NCBI GenBank assembly: GCA_958510875.1
Contig: OY294067.1
Span: 105,754,010 to 105,818,009 of the forward strand
DNA length: 64,000 nucleotides
Direction of reading: 5' to 3'
Source: Endomychus coccineus
Taxonomy: Eukaryota > Arthropoda > Insecta > Coleoptera > Endomychidae
Within the stretch, counting starts at the first letter, position 1; each line of letters starts with the position of its first letter. Below are positions 1 to 9,746 of the stretch, piece by piece. Under the pieces are notes generated by a model. That model did not search any database. It had not been told where the DNA came from and saw only the letters and a list, made by a program, of their open reading frames with translations. The position numbers and the translations under genes are program-made.

Positions 1-32
1 TTCGTCGACCTCTAATCTCACAATTAAAATAT
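1..32. repeat. Partial copy of the 376-407 sequence at the window edge
   Basis: The first 32 bases of the window recur without visible change at 376-407, inside the left arm of the large inverted repeat that follows. The window therefore opens in a further fragment of the same repeat family, in the same orientation as the left arm. The similarity fades after about base 32. Confidence 0.7.
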
Positions 33-205
33 TTGAAGATAAAAAAAATACGTTTATTGCTGCATTTAGTCGCTGGTTTGAATGAGAATATTTTGTGCAA
101 TTGTTATAAAATACAATTTAACCAATTAGGGTTATCAATAATTCAATTCTAGTTTTATTCAGTTAATGTCTGGAAAATAATAAGTTTTAAATACATTATT
201 ATTAT

Positions 206-1303
206 TATGTAGGTATGTTCACTAACATCTATTTTTTTATAATTTCAAAATTCAATAAAATATTGTATTTTTCTATCTTTCAAACAAATGAATGTGCAAT
301 GCTCAAAAATCTTCTGAATCGGAACTGTCTACTCCGTAGTCACAATCTTCAACTGCACAAGCACTACTTTCAGTTTCGTCGACCTCTAATCTCACAATTA
401 AAATATCTTCAACTGAATGTGGAATAGAATTGCCGTCGAGCCAGTACAACTCCTTTCTATTATTTAGCAATATCCATCCATATGTTCTTAAGTATTTTGC
501 CATGGCAAGGAACATATTGTTCTGAGAATTTTGGTTGCAATGTCTTCCAGTGTGGTTGAATTGAACTAGAGTATATAAACTCCAAAGTTTTGCGAATCTT
601 GCTGGGTATACATTTTCGGCGTAAATTCTTGCAGGATTGTCATTTTCGATTTGTCAAAAACGTCCCTCGAATCACTTAATGATGCCAACACATTCAGTAC
701 ATTGCGAGTATATAGCGGCGTTTACAGACAATAGAAAATCAGGATATTTAAGTTACCTGAAAAAACAGATACAGAACGAATGGACATCATTGACTGATTC
801 GACGGACCTTTTTGACAAAACAGAAATGACAATCCTGCAAGAATTTACGACGAAAATATATATAGTAGGACATTGTAAATATTCGCAAAAATTCGGGATT
901 TTTATATTCTAGTTCAATTCCATCACACTGGAAGCATTGCTACAAAGAATTCTCAGAACAATATTATGCCATAGCAAAATGCAAAATGCATATGAACATA
1001 TGGATGGATATTGCTAAATAATAGATAGAAGTTTTACTGGCTCGACAGTAGTTCTACCCCTCTTTCAGTTGAAGATATTTTAACTGTGACATCAGAGGTC
1101 GACGAAACTGAAGGTAGCAGCGCTAGTGCAGTTGAAGATTGCCATTACGAAGTAGACAGTTCCGATTCAGAAGATTTTGAACCATTGCACAAAATTTGTT
1201 TGAAAGATAAAAGAAGATATTATAATTATTCATTGAAAGAATTTTGAAATTATAAAAAAATTACAATTGCTTAATATGTTGTTAGTGAACATAGGTACCT
1301 CCA
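206..1303. repeat. Long imperfect inverted duplication (foldback-like)
   Basis: The arms are about 206-668 and 792-1303, around a unique centre near 669-791. The outer ends are GTAGGTATGTTCACTAAC on the left and its near-complement ending in AACATAGGTACC on the right. The arms carry the same short coding-like stretch, read on the minus strand at 303-515 (70 codons, no recognised domain, acidic serine-rich end VDSSDSEDF) and on the plus strand near 1000-1190 with stops. The arms have diverged by many substitutions. This could be a foldback transposon built from a captured gene fragment, or a head-to-head pair of decayed elements. I see no clear target-site duplication and do not recognise the encoded stretch. 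Confidence 0.65.
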
Positions 1304-1690
1304 TGAATCCGCCCTTGTCGAAGTGTACATGTTGCTCTACAAACCACTTGTGCTCTAGCTAATGGTAATACTGACTACTGACTAAACCTCAGACTAATAT
1401 TAAAATATTAGTTTGAGAACTAAAATAATACCAGATACTGGCAATGTGGCATACTTGATTAAAATAGGCGGATTTTGTGGAAATTTATTGGAGCAAAGTG
1501 TATATTAGTAGTGTAATTCCTTGAGATACACGTATAATAGTTCGAGACATAAACGGTACTTATTCATTTAAACAAATTTGCCCTCAAGTAGGTATATTCG
1601 TGAAACACATTCTGAGTTTCAACAGCTGTTATGCTATTCTTTACAAATATTAAGATCTATAATCTACCTACGTACACAATTGAAGTAAAA
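1304..1690. other. AT-rich stretch, nothing recognised
   Basis: Apart from scattered stop-rich short frames I see no gene, RNA or repeat structure here. Confidence 0.4.
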
Positions 1691-1710
1691 GTTAATCGAC
1701 AGATTTTTAG

Positions 1711-2050
1711 ATGATTTACCTTTGGTTAGAAGGCAAGAAATTTTTTTCCAGCAAGACGGCGCTGGGCGCCCATAACTCTAAGATTGTGACGTTATACCTT
1801 AGCGATAGATTTGAAGAAAATAGGATCGCAACAAAAGGTCCAGTGAGGTCCTCCAAGGTAACCCGATTTAATCCCATGGACATTTTCATTTGAGTTCATT
1901 TAAAAAATACTGTTTAATCATCAACCCCGACGATTGGCGAAGATCTGCAAGTACAGGTAAGACAAAGTATAACGCCCCAACAATTTGTAATTCGAAATAC
2001 GATGAAAAGGGTTCAGAAGTGGACGGCCAATTTTTTGAACAATTATTATG
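1711..2050 (+). pseudogene. Mariner-type transposase fragment (C-terminal catalytic part)
   Basis: The stretch reads as the end of a Tc1/mariner catalytic domain, using more than one frame. A FFQQDG-like block near 1745 holds the second aspartate. The run NSKIVTLYLSDRFEENRIA follows, then a degraded version of the family's PPRSPDLTPLDFFLWG block ending in NPMDIFI. The spacing between the two aspartates is about 40 residues, like the DD41D element at 39439-41693. Frameshifts and stops make it non-functional. No terminal inverted repeats were found and the N-terminal half is missing. Confidence 0.6.
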
Positions 2051-3135
2051 ATTTGTTGTGTCACTTTCTTGTTTTTCACAGCCACCTTATTTACTTGCTA
2101 TTGAATTGGAATAACACTGAATTTTTTATTTTACCTCAACTGTAGTTTTTGTTGTATTGGTCCCACAGATAACTGGGCACATGTGTGAATACCCTAATAA
2201 TTGTACTTTCTAATGGTACCGCAGTAGCAAAAAAATGAACTTTTGAAGCAAAAACTATTTTGGAAAATGTAATGTGTTCATAGGTCGAGTATTTGAATGT
2301 TTTGGAGGTAACATTTTTATAGCGCTGTTACAGTGGGTTCGAATTATTCCAGTGGGATCACGGCAGTCTAGATTGGAAAATTAAATTGACTTCAAAGAAA
2401 TCTTGTACGATTGAAATGTCACTTATTTAATATCATTGGTATTGGTTGAGATGGTAGAGGGTTAATGGAAAGTTCAGTGCACTTAGCCAAAGACCCTTGT
2501 ACACTATCCCCTGTTACGTTTTTCGGGGGTATTTGGATACCCCTCTGCTCGACAGAATCCTAAGATCTGTTTTACGCTTAGATCCTTTATGTCATCGGGC
2601 GTGATGATCCTCGGGCGCATATTGGCATTGTTTATCATGCTGCAACGCGGTAAAGAATGACTAAAAGGTCGTGGAGTATACTTGTATACAGACAAAGCTT
2701 GCTACACTGAATACTGATGCGTGTTCAGACGTGATAATTATTGTCTTATTGAAAGCCCACATTATCAAGGCATTGTTTACCACTTACAACTCCACATGGC
2801 GTTGCTGCTGTGCTTTTTTGTGCGCCACGCTGTATCAGCATATGACAGTTCCTTTGGTCGCTTTGTACCGTAGTGCCACCCTGATTAGTAAAGGTTTTGG
2901 TGTTTTAATGTTTCCAAAAAAATGTGCGCAGAAAATAGTATTTTGCTCTACCTGCAAAAATTAGGCGGAGGTATTGTCAGCAATTACGTGTTTAAGGATG
3001 GAAGTAATTTTACCTCTATTGTTAGAGCAAAGAGTGACTATTCCGATGATAAGGATGCACCTTTTTATAATAGATGGTTTTCAAATTGGATACAAATATT
3101 CAGACAGGACATCTATAAACTGGATTGTACATATA
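2051..3135. other. Intergenic or unrecognised repeat DNA
   Basis: A minus-strand frame at 2504-2695 (63 codons, containing RIITPDDIKDLSVKQILGF) and plus-strand frames around 2671-3120 have slightly protein-like composition, and GC content rises here. I do not recognise either as a known family. They may be remnants of a further transposon. No start, splice or repeat evidence supports a host gene. Confidence 0.3.
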
Positions 3136-4056
3136 CAAGGTGGGCCAAAAGAAGTCATCCGATGTTGTTTGGCTCTCATTTTTTTTCTAAATGAAAAACT
3201 TCGATTCTGTTTTTTGATTATGTTTATTTGAACCTTTAGAATTTTATTGGTCGAGTCGAGAAGATGATATCGGCTAAATGGGCGCCGCCACAATTGATTG
3301 CTATACGGGCTCGTTTTATGGCATTTTTCATCACTTTGGCGAGCACTTCGGGCGAAAATTCTCGCACTCGTGACGAATGTTGTCCTTGAGGGCTTCCAGG
3401 GTCTCGGGCTTGTTCACGTAAACACGGGACTTCAAAAAACCCCACAAAAAAATGTCTGGAACGGTTAAATCGGGCGATCTTGCGCCGCCTTCAGAATATC
3501 GGTTGTGGCTCGCGCAGTGTGTGCCGTTGCTCCGTCCTGTTGGAACCACATGTCCCCCAGTCCTAATTCGTTCAATTGCGGCAGAAAAAACTCGGTTAAC
3601 ATGGCCCTATAGCGCGCACCGTCCACTGTTGTCGTTTGACCAGCGGCGTCCTCGAAAAATAGGCCCGATGACTCCTCCAGCGTGAACAGCGCACCATGCA
3701 GTCACTTTGAGCGGGTGTAATGGCTCCTCGTGGATTTTCGGTGCCCCAGAAGCGATAGTTTTGTGGTCCCATACTCTTCAAGGTTGGTGGCCAAACGGCG
3801 CAGTGTTTGCGCTGTCGGTGCCGGACGACCGAGGAATCGGCGACGGAATTCGCGCTGCGCCAACACCACAGACGAATTGTTACGCAAAAAAATAGACACG
3901 ATTATTCCGCGTTCTTGGGGAGTGTATCGCTCCATGGCTTGTTCACTTGTATTCTACATCTGTCTAGTTCACAAATGTCAAAACAGATTTGAAATTGGCC
4001 GCTATTTGCAAAAATAAGAGCATCTTCCAATAGGGTGATTTCTTTTGGCCCACTTG
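3136..4056 (-). mobile_element. Internally deleted mariner element with TA target duplication
   Basis: The ends are inverted copies, CAAGGTGGGCCAAAAGAAGT on the left and the complement of CAAGTGGGCCAAAAGAAATC on the right. Each is flanked by TA (3134-3135 and 4057-4058), the usual Tc1/mariner target. The terminal repeats are short, about 25-30 bp, unlike the long ones of the element at 39439. At about 920 bp it is shorter than a full mariner (about 1.3 kb), so it has lost internal sequence. Confidence 0.8.
3236..3935 (-). pseudogene. Mariner transposase pseudogene
   Basis: Read on the minus strand, the N-terminal helix-turn-helix region is recognisable from an ATG at 3935 (MERYTPQERGIIVSIFLRNN). 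The central catalytic block follows around 3596-3781 (QNYRFWGTENP), then the C-terminal block SPDLTVPDIFLWGFLKSRVY near 3380-3480. The three parts lie in different frames, and sequence between the N-terminal and catalytic parts is missing. It belongs to the same broad group as the intact element at 39439, whose C-terminal block is SPDLTPLDFFLWG, but is a different lineage with shorter termini. Non-functional. Confidence 0.75.
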
Positions 4057-4480
4057 TACATATCCAAATATGCAAAAGTGTAATTTCAAATGCCAGCACA
4101 ATAGCTTTGAGAAAGTAAAGAAAATGAAACGTGATAGCAGACAACGGAATGAAGGATGCGACGGAACTATCACAATTGTATTAAAAACATCAATCGCCAT
4201 AGAATTAGGATATCCTTTATTAAGAGAAGAACTGGATGTCCACATATACAAGTAGGTACCTACAAATAACCACAATATTATCGGAACTCAAAAAACGAAA
4301 TACTATTCAGAAAAATGTCAAAGTCAACGAAAACACTTTTCTGGTTTCTTTGGAGAACGATGATCATATGTTCTATATTGTATAATTATGTAGATATTGC
4401 ATTTAGCGACTGTATTTATGGACATGGTGGAAAATACTGTAAACAACTTTGCACTATACAAAATTAATTTGAAATAACGT
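4057..4480. other. No recognised feature
   Basis: The DNA between the mariner element and the gypsy coding region is AT-rich. A 5' LTR for the gypsy element should lie near here, but no match to the start of its 3' LTR (12281) was found, so the 5' end is probably lost or too diverged. Confidence 0.35.
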
Positions 4481-4576
4481 TTAGGAACTGTATGCAAATA
4501 AATCGTGATTGCAGGAAAGAATTAGCAGAACTGGCTCTAGGAGAAAATATGTCCCCAGCATTTTACGATATGTCAA

Positions 4577-4813
4577 ATGAAGTACAATAATAGGAAATCA
4601 TATGATAAAGGTAATGAGTCTCATTCAGATGTTGCAAGGCGGCAACCAATTTATCCTGCACTGGAATTGCGGGATATGAAAGGGAACCAAAATCGGTATA
4701 GGAATGATAGGGGTAATTCAGGTGAGAGAAATCAAATGGAAAAGAAAAGAGGCATATGCTGGGGATGCAAGACGCGCGGAATACCAATAGGTTTTACAAT
4801 ACAAGGGATGTAA
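4577..4813 (+). pseudogene. gag nucleocapsid remnant
   Basis: A 78-codon stretch rich in charged and polar residues (K, R, N, G, E) ends in GICWGCKTRG, which looks like the first half of a CCHC zinc knuckle whose histidine and last cysteine are gone. Its position just before the protease matches the end of gag in gypsy elements. The capsid part upstream is not recognisable. The assignment is inferred from composition and order. Confidence 0.5.
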
Positions 4814-5093
4814 ACAACGGGAGAAGGTTAATTTTCTAAACGAGTAACTCCCTTCGGTGTAATGATAATGATAAATGATAAGGGAACAGGAAACGGGACG
4901 CATGAAGTTTCAAAGGTAATAAAGGTTCCCCATGTAAATAATATTTTAGTCAACGGCATCTTGTATTAACATAACGCTTAATTGAAAGATCTTAGCTTTC
5001 TTGGTAGATACAAGCGTTACAAAAGAAAAATTTGTAAACAATGAGCAAGTATGAACAGAGGAGGAATTACAGATACAGGGCATTACTGGTGCA

Positions 5094-5447
5094 ATGTTAC
5101 CCTATATGAGCGCGGTAGAGCTATCAGTATTAGTGTTACAAGGAACCAATATAGAATATTTATTTGTAGTTTGTAAGGATTTTATCAATGTCGATACTAC
5201 AAGAGTTTTAGGAAGAATTTTATTATGCACTGGTAGAGCTTCGGTGAATGTTGTTAATATAGGAGTAAAAGTAGGGGATATGTTAATACCTATGTATACG
5301 TTGAGCGAACTGTTAGATCATGCTGACAAAGGCAGCTGCGTAGGAAATGTGGAAAGTAATATAAGGGAACATAGGGAGGTTAAGGTTACAGAGGAAGTTC
5401 AAAACAAGGTCAGGGTTAATTTGGGGACTCAAGAAAGTCAGACGTGA
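5094..5447 (+). pseudogene. Retropepsin (protease) C-terminal part
   Basis: The frame resembles the second half of a gypsy aspartic protease. A hydrophobic strand segment (IEYLFVVCKDF) is followed by VLGRILL, in the place of the family's hairpin motif I-L-G-x-D-F-L, with the aspartate lost. The catalytic D-T/S-G of the first half is not in this frame. It lies between the gag remnant and the reverse transcriptase, as expected. The tail after about codon 80 is low-complexity and not recognised. Inactive. Confidence 0.5.
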
Positions 5448-6218
5448 AGATAAGGATCGAGGGTAGATACGGGAAGATAATGGAACAGGTTCAAGGAGAA
5501 CCGAAAAAGGGGAAGCATGGTACAATGAAGGGAGGTCAATCTAGCGGTCAGGTGATAGGGCGGTATTATAATTTCCCACGGGACTTAGCTGGGGCGACTA
5601 AACTTGATGTACGACCCAGTTTGCAGGGGAGGATATGTCAACAAGGAAATTCGGATGAAATAGGGGTAGATTCGGAGGAGAGGTAAGCTCAGCAATGTAG
5701 GGAAATAGTCTAAGAAAAAGTATTCAGGTATGTAGGATCACAGGGAAAAAATCCGATATAGGCGTAAGTGGAAGTGTTGCAGTTTGGGGAAATAAGTGAC
5801 GATGAGGATGACGGGCAAGGGGTAACTATCTGTGAGACTTTCTCAATAAGTGGATAAGGGACAGCAGATGTGGGAATTAAAGGAGAAGTAGTGCCAAAAA
5901 TAGATGCTCGTGTAGTATTCAGAGATGAGGAGGTACATACTACATAGTGCCAATTAAGGAGGTAGATTGGGGTAATAATCGGAAAACGGAGGAAACTCCG
6001 AACTTGGATGTCAAGAGCAAGAAGGAACACACCTTAATACCCCAAGGTGTGAAATAAATATGGTGGAGATTTTGAAATCTAAATTACCAGGAAACCAGGT
6101 TTTAATTGAACCAACGGATATGTTAGGGAAAGGGGTAATGTTAGCTAAGGTACTTGGAAAAATCCAGGGAACGGACAGTAAGGGTGATCAATGCGAATGT
6201 GTGAGGTTGAAATAGATA

Positions 6219-7041
6219 ATGGAGTTAGGTTATGAATTTCAAAATAATGAATGTTTAAGTGACGGAATTAATAATGTTATGGAGAGTAGAATACATTTTA
6301 ATGATTTTGACATAGGCCATTTAAATCCAAAAATTACAGGATTTTCTAATTCCGTACAACGAGGTATTTGTACTGACAGAGAATTATTACGGAGTGTAAA
6401 TGATGTCAGACATAGAAATATTACGGAGGACGTGGCACCTATCGCGAAACCCCCCTATCGTATACCATTCCACCAACGTGCCGTGTTAAATGAGGAAATT
6501 GATAGGTTATTAGAAGCTAAAATCATTAGACAGTCGTGCTCACCGTGGAGCGCATCTGAGGTGATTGTAAAGAAGAAATCAAACATGAGAAAACAATATA
6601 AGAGTGTATTAACTATCGGGATACTAATCGAGTAACAAAAAGGGATTTCTATCCCTTACCAAACATTGATGAGACTTTAGATCAGTTAGGAAACGTCAAT
6701 GTGCTCAGAGTTTTTTATGCTACGTCTACTTATCATCAAATCGAGGTTGAAGAGGCAGAAAAAGAGAAAACTCCTTTTTTCTACCCCAGACGGTCATTGG
6801 GAGTATAATAAAATGCCATTCGGGTTATCTAACAGATACTTTTCAAAGTTTTATGAAACTGAACATGACAGGGCTGACCGGGCCAATGTGTCTGGTATAT
6901 CTAGATGATATTATAGATACGTTAAGTCGTATGTATAACAAAGAGGTAATTAATATAGATGAGGAATTTGTAAATCTGTTGAAAGGACAGAACTTTTCTG
7001 TCAGGCTGGAATTTAATCGAAAGATGAATTCTGTAAATTAA
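6219..7041 (+). pseudogene. Reverse transcriptase, truncated
   Basis: The N-terminal RT region of Ty3/gypsy type is clear at 6219-6635 (PPYRIPFHQRAVLNEEIDRL and CSPWSASEVIVKKK). After frameshifts the palm motifs follow: FSTPDGHWEYNKMPFGLSN near 6780-6830 and the YLDDI active-site box at about 6898-6912. The two adjacent active-site aspartates are kept. Directly after the YLDDI box the sequence jumps to unrelated residues, so the thumb, connection and RNase H domains are deleted. At least three frame changes are present. Confidence 0.8.
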
Positions 7042-7052
7042 TTAAAAGTAGA

Positions 7053-7256
7053 TTGTGTGATGAGTTATTAGAAAATAATGTCGACGAGTTTTTCGAGGAC
7101 AAGGAAGAGGTACGTTATAGAAGTTATTTTAATAAGATTTTCAAAGATTTCCATGAACTACCATTGGCGGGACATCAAGGGCAAAGTAAGACTTTCATGT
7201 CTATGAGTAGTCGAGCATATTGGCCAAATATGCGCCAGGACATTATTAAGCTGTTA
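7053..7256 (+). pseudogene. Integrase N-terminal HHCC region, interrupted
   Basis: The first half of the zinc-binding domain is visible: histidine-containing FHELPLAGHQGQSKTF and the typical AYWPNMRQDIIKLL helix. The cysteine half does not follow; the reading frame runs into the left end of the MITE at 7257. A C-N-T-C cysteine pair reappears at 8126-8137, immediately after the MITE's right end. The insertion therefore separates the histidine and cysteine halves of one domain. Confidence 0.8.
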
Positions 7257-8121
7257 GTTCAGGCTGTGAACCGGGATTTTAGCTATAATTAAAAAAAAAA
7301 CATGGAAGTTCGAATCAAAAAATTTTCTTCAGGATGTTCTTAGGATCATTCATACACCTTAAAACCTTTTGGGAACCCCAACCCCACCCATTGGGGGTGA
7401 AAATGGCCCGAAATCTCCAAGTCTTGAATTGTATTTTCTACAAAAAAGGTATTTTGGCATTTCCAGTGCACCTAGGGTTTTTTTTGGGTCGCTGAACACG
7501 AATCCGTAGCCTGATTTACTTGCAATGCATCATAGGGGTGGTCAAATCGACGAAATTGGCCAATTTTGAACCCCTATATGTTATTTTGCAATTTACGTGT
7601 TTTTGGCATTTCGAATACACCAAGGAGGTTTTTTGGGTCGCTGAATACGATTCCGAACCCAGATTTAATTCGAAGTAATTTCAAAATGCAAAAATAATAA
7701 AAATTTAGAAGCGTGTCAAATTAGCCATTTTTGTAAATTTCCACCCCTACGATGATATTCTAGTAAATCTGGCTTCGGAATCGTATTCAGCGACCCAAAA
7801 AACCTCCTTGGTGCATTCGAAATGCCTAAAACACGTAAATTGCAAAATAACATATAGGGGGGAGCAAAGTCGTCGATTTTACCACCCCTACGATGGATGG
7901 CAAGTAAATCTGACTACGTATTCGTGTTCAGCGACCCAAAAAACTCGAAATGCCGAAATACCTTTATGTAGAGAATACAATTCAAGACTTGTAGGGTTGG
8001 GGTTCCCAAGAGGTTTTAAGGTGTATGAATGATCCTGGGAGCCTCCTGAAGCCAATGCAAAAAAATTTTTTTGATTCGAACTTGCATGTTTTTTTTTTAT
8101 TTTCCGGTTCATAGCCTGGAC
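7257..8121. mobile_element. Palindromic foldback MITE, copy 1, TA target
   Basis: The ends are GTTCAGGCTGTGAACCGG and the complement of GTCCAGGCTATGAACCGG, flanked by TA at 7255-7256 and 8122-8123. The element is a long inverted repeat. Each arm holds two related units, one with GTCGCTGAACACGAATCCG and one with GTCGCTGAATACGATTCCG, and both occur complemented in the other arm. No coding capacity is credible; the short frames in it are arm shadows. The same family recurs at 34166-35043. TA targeting suggests mobilisation by a Tc1/mariner-class transposase (inference). Confidence 0.88.
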
Positions 8122-9059
8122 TATGTGTAACACTTGTCATTTCAGAGAAAAACTTCTCTTCATCTGAAGAACTCCAGTGCAACGTTATTCGGAGGTATCA
8201 GAACCATTTCAGTTAGTATCAATAGATGTGATAGGGGTCCTTTGGTCACTTCTGTACGTGAAAACAAATACCTACTAACCTTTCAGGATCATTTTACAGA
8301 ATACCTGGAGGCAATTCCAATTCCGAATCACAATGCTGAAACTATAGCAAAGGAATTCGTCGCACAAAGTATTTGTAGGCATGAGGCTCCGATTCGACTA
8401 TTTACTGATCAAGGAGCGAATTTTGTATCTAAGTTATTTAAGGAAGTTTGCCAATTATTAAAAATAGACAAACTCCAGACAACCGCGTATCACCCTCAGT
8501 CTAACGGTATGCTCGAAATGACTCATCGAGTATTAAAAGATATCTTATCTCACTATATTTCACCCGCTCAAACAGATTGGGATGAATGGGTTCCATATGT
8601 CATGGTAGCATATATGTCGCATATACATATCTCTACGGGGCTTAGATCGTTTTTCTTAATACATGGGAGAGAATCGTGCTCCCTTTTGATGAAATTATGA
8701 AGCCAAGGCGTATTCGGTATGACTATGTTAATAATTTTGGGTCAGAATTGATAGAATGTTTAAATAACGCCTTCAATAAGGCAAAAGGAAAAATCGAACC
8801 TTCAAAAGACAAACGGTTAAAATATGCTAATAAAAACACGAAAGATGGAGAATTCGCGTTAGGAGATTTGGTATATTTGCATGATTTTAGTAGTAAAATA
8901 GGTTTATTAAAAAAATTGCAGAGACCTTTTAGAATCATCGAACTTGACCCTGTCAACGTTGTTATAGAGGAGATCGGCACATATAAAACACAATTAGTTC
9001 ATGTGAACAGGCTGAAACAATGTAAGGTAGAAACGCGGAAAATTCTAGTGAAGACATAG
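8122..9059 (+). pseudogene. Integrase catalytic core and C-terminal domain
   Basis: After the C-N-T-C pair, the rve core of a gypsy integrase runs to about 8700. FTDQGANFVSKLF holds the second catalytic aspartate and TTAYHPQSNGMLE the catalytic glutamate. The first aspartate lies in the damaged stretch around 8215-8235. The C-terminal domain follows in an overlapping frame from about 8676 (FALGDLVYLHDF and QLVHVNRLKQCKV), typical of gypsy integrases. A frameshift at about 8690 separates the two domains. This is the best preserved part of the element. Confidence 0.85.
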
Positions 9060-9082
9060 TAGTACTAAAAGCCGACAAGGAT

Positions 9083-9361
9083 GTGAACAATCATCCAATT
9101 GTAGAAGAGCAAGAAGAAAACTTAAGTAATAAATCACTGGACGATCTTGGTCGAGCGGCTCTTCATCTAGCAATGCGAATCAATGTAAATTCACCAACCC
9201 CGAGAGATTTGGAACTGTTGGCGAACCTTCAACCTTTTGAGCCACCACCGTTTTCGGTGGCGGAATTAAGACGTTCTACTAGAGAACGTAGACCACCACA
9301 GAGATTAGATCTGCGATTACCACATGCCAATATTAGGGTTGGGGACAGTGCCTGTCTATGA
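9083..9361 (+). pseudogene. pol C-terminal tail
   Basis: A 92-codon stretch follows the integrase after a stop. It contains an acidic segment, then RRSTRERRPPQRLDLRL, an arginine- and proline-rich motif often seen at the ends of gypsy pol polyproteins. It is probably the natural end of pol. No enzymatic motif is visible. From 9362 to 9746 there is only AT-rich linker with no recognised gene. Confidence 0.45.
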
Positions 9362-9746
9362 GTCATTGTTATCTTTGTTTTATATGAAATAATCATCGGA
9401 GGGCAGAAGGATAAGATGGAAGTCCGCAGTCTTCGCTGCATACAAGAAATTTGAGTATGTTGTGGTGACTTTCTCGAATATATGTCCTAAGAAATAAGTA
9501 ATGAGATAGAACCAGGCTCTGTTGCTGAACTCAGCAAAGGAGGAACGATGTGTGGAAATACAAGTAATGGTGGAAGAAAGAAAAAGGGAGTATAATTGGT
9601 TCTGAGGTAATTTACAAGTATTCAAATATTACGTATTAATGTGTTTTTTATATTCAGGGTATATAATTGAAAGGAAAAGTAGAAATATAAAATGTTTTAT
9701 TGTATTAACGAAATGATTGTATGAACTGTTTTAAATGTATAACTAG

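Noticed and set aside
4360..4450. EGF-like cysteine pattern near the start of the gypsy element
   Set aside because: Only three or four cysteines in a short frame with nearby stops; too weak to call an exon.
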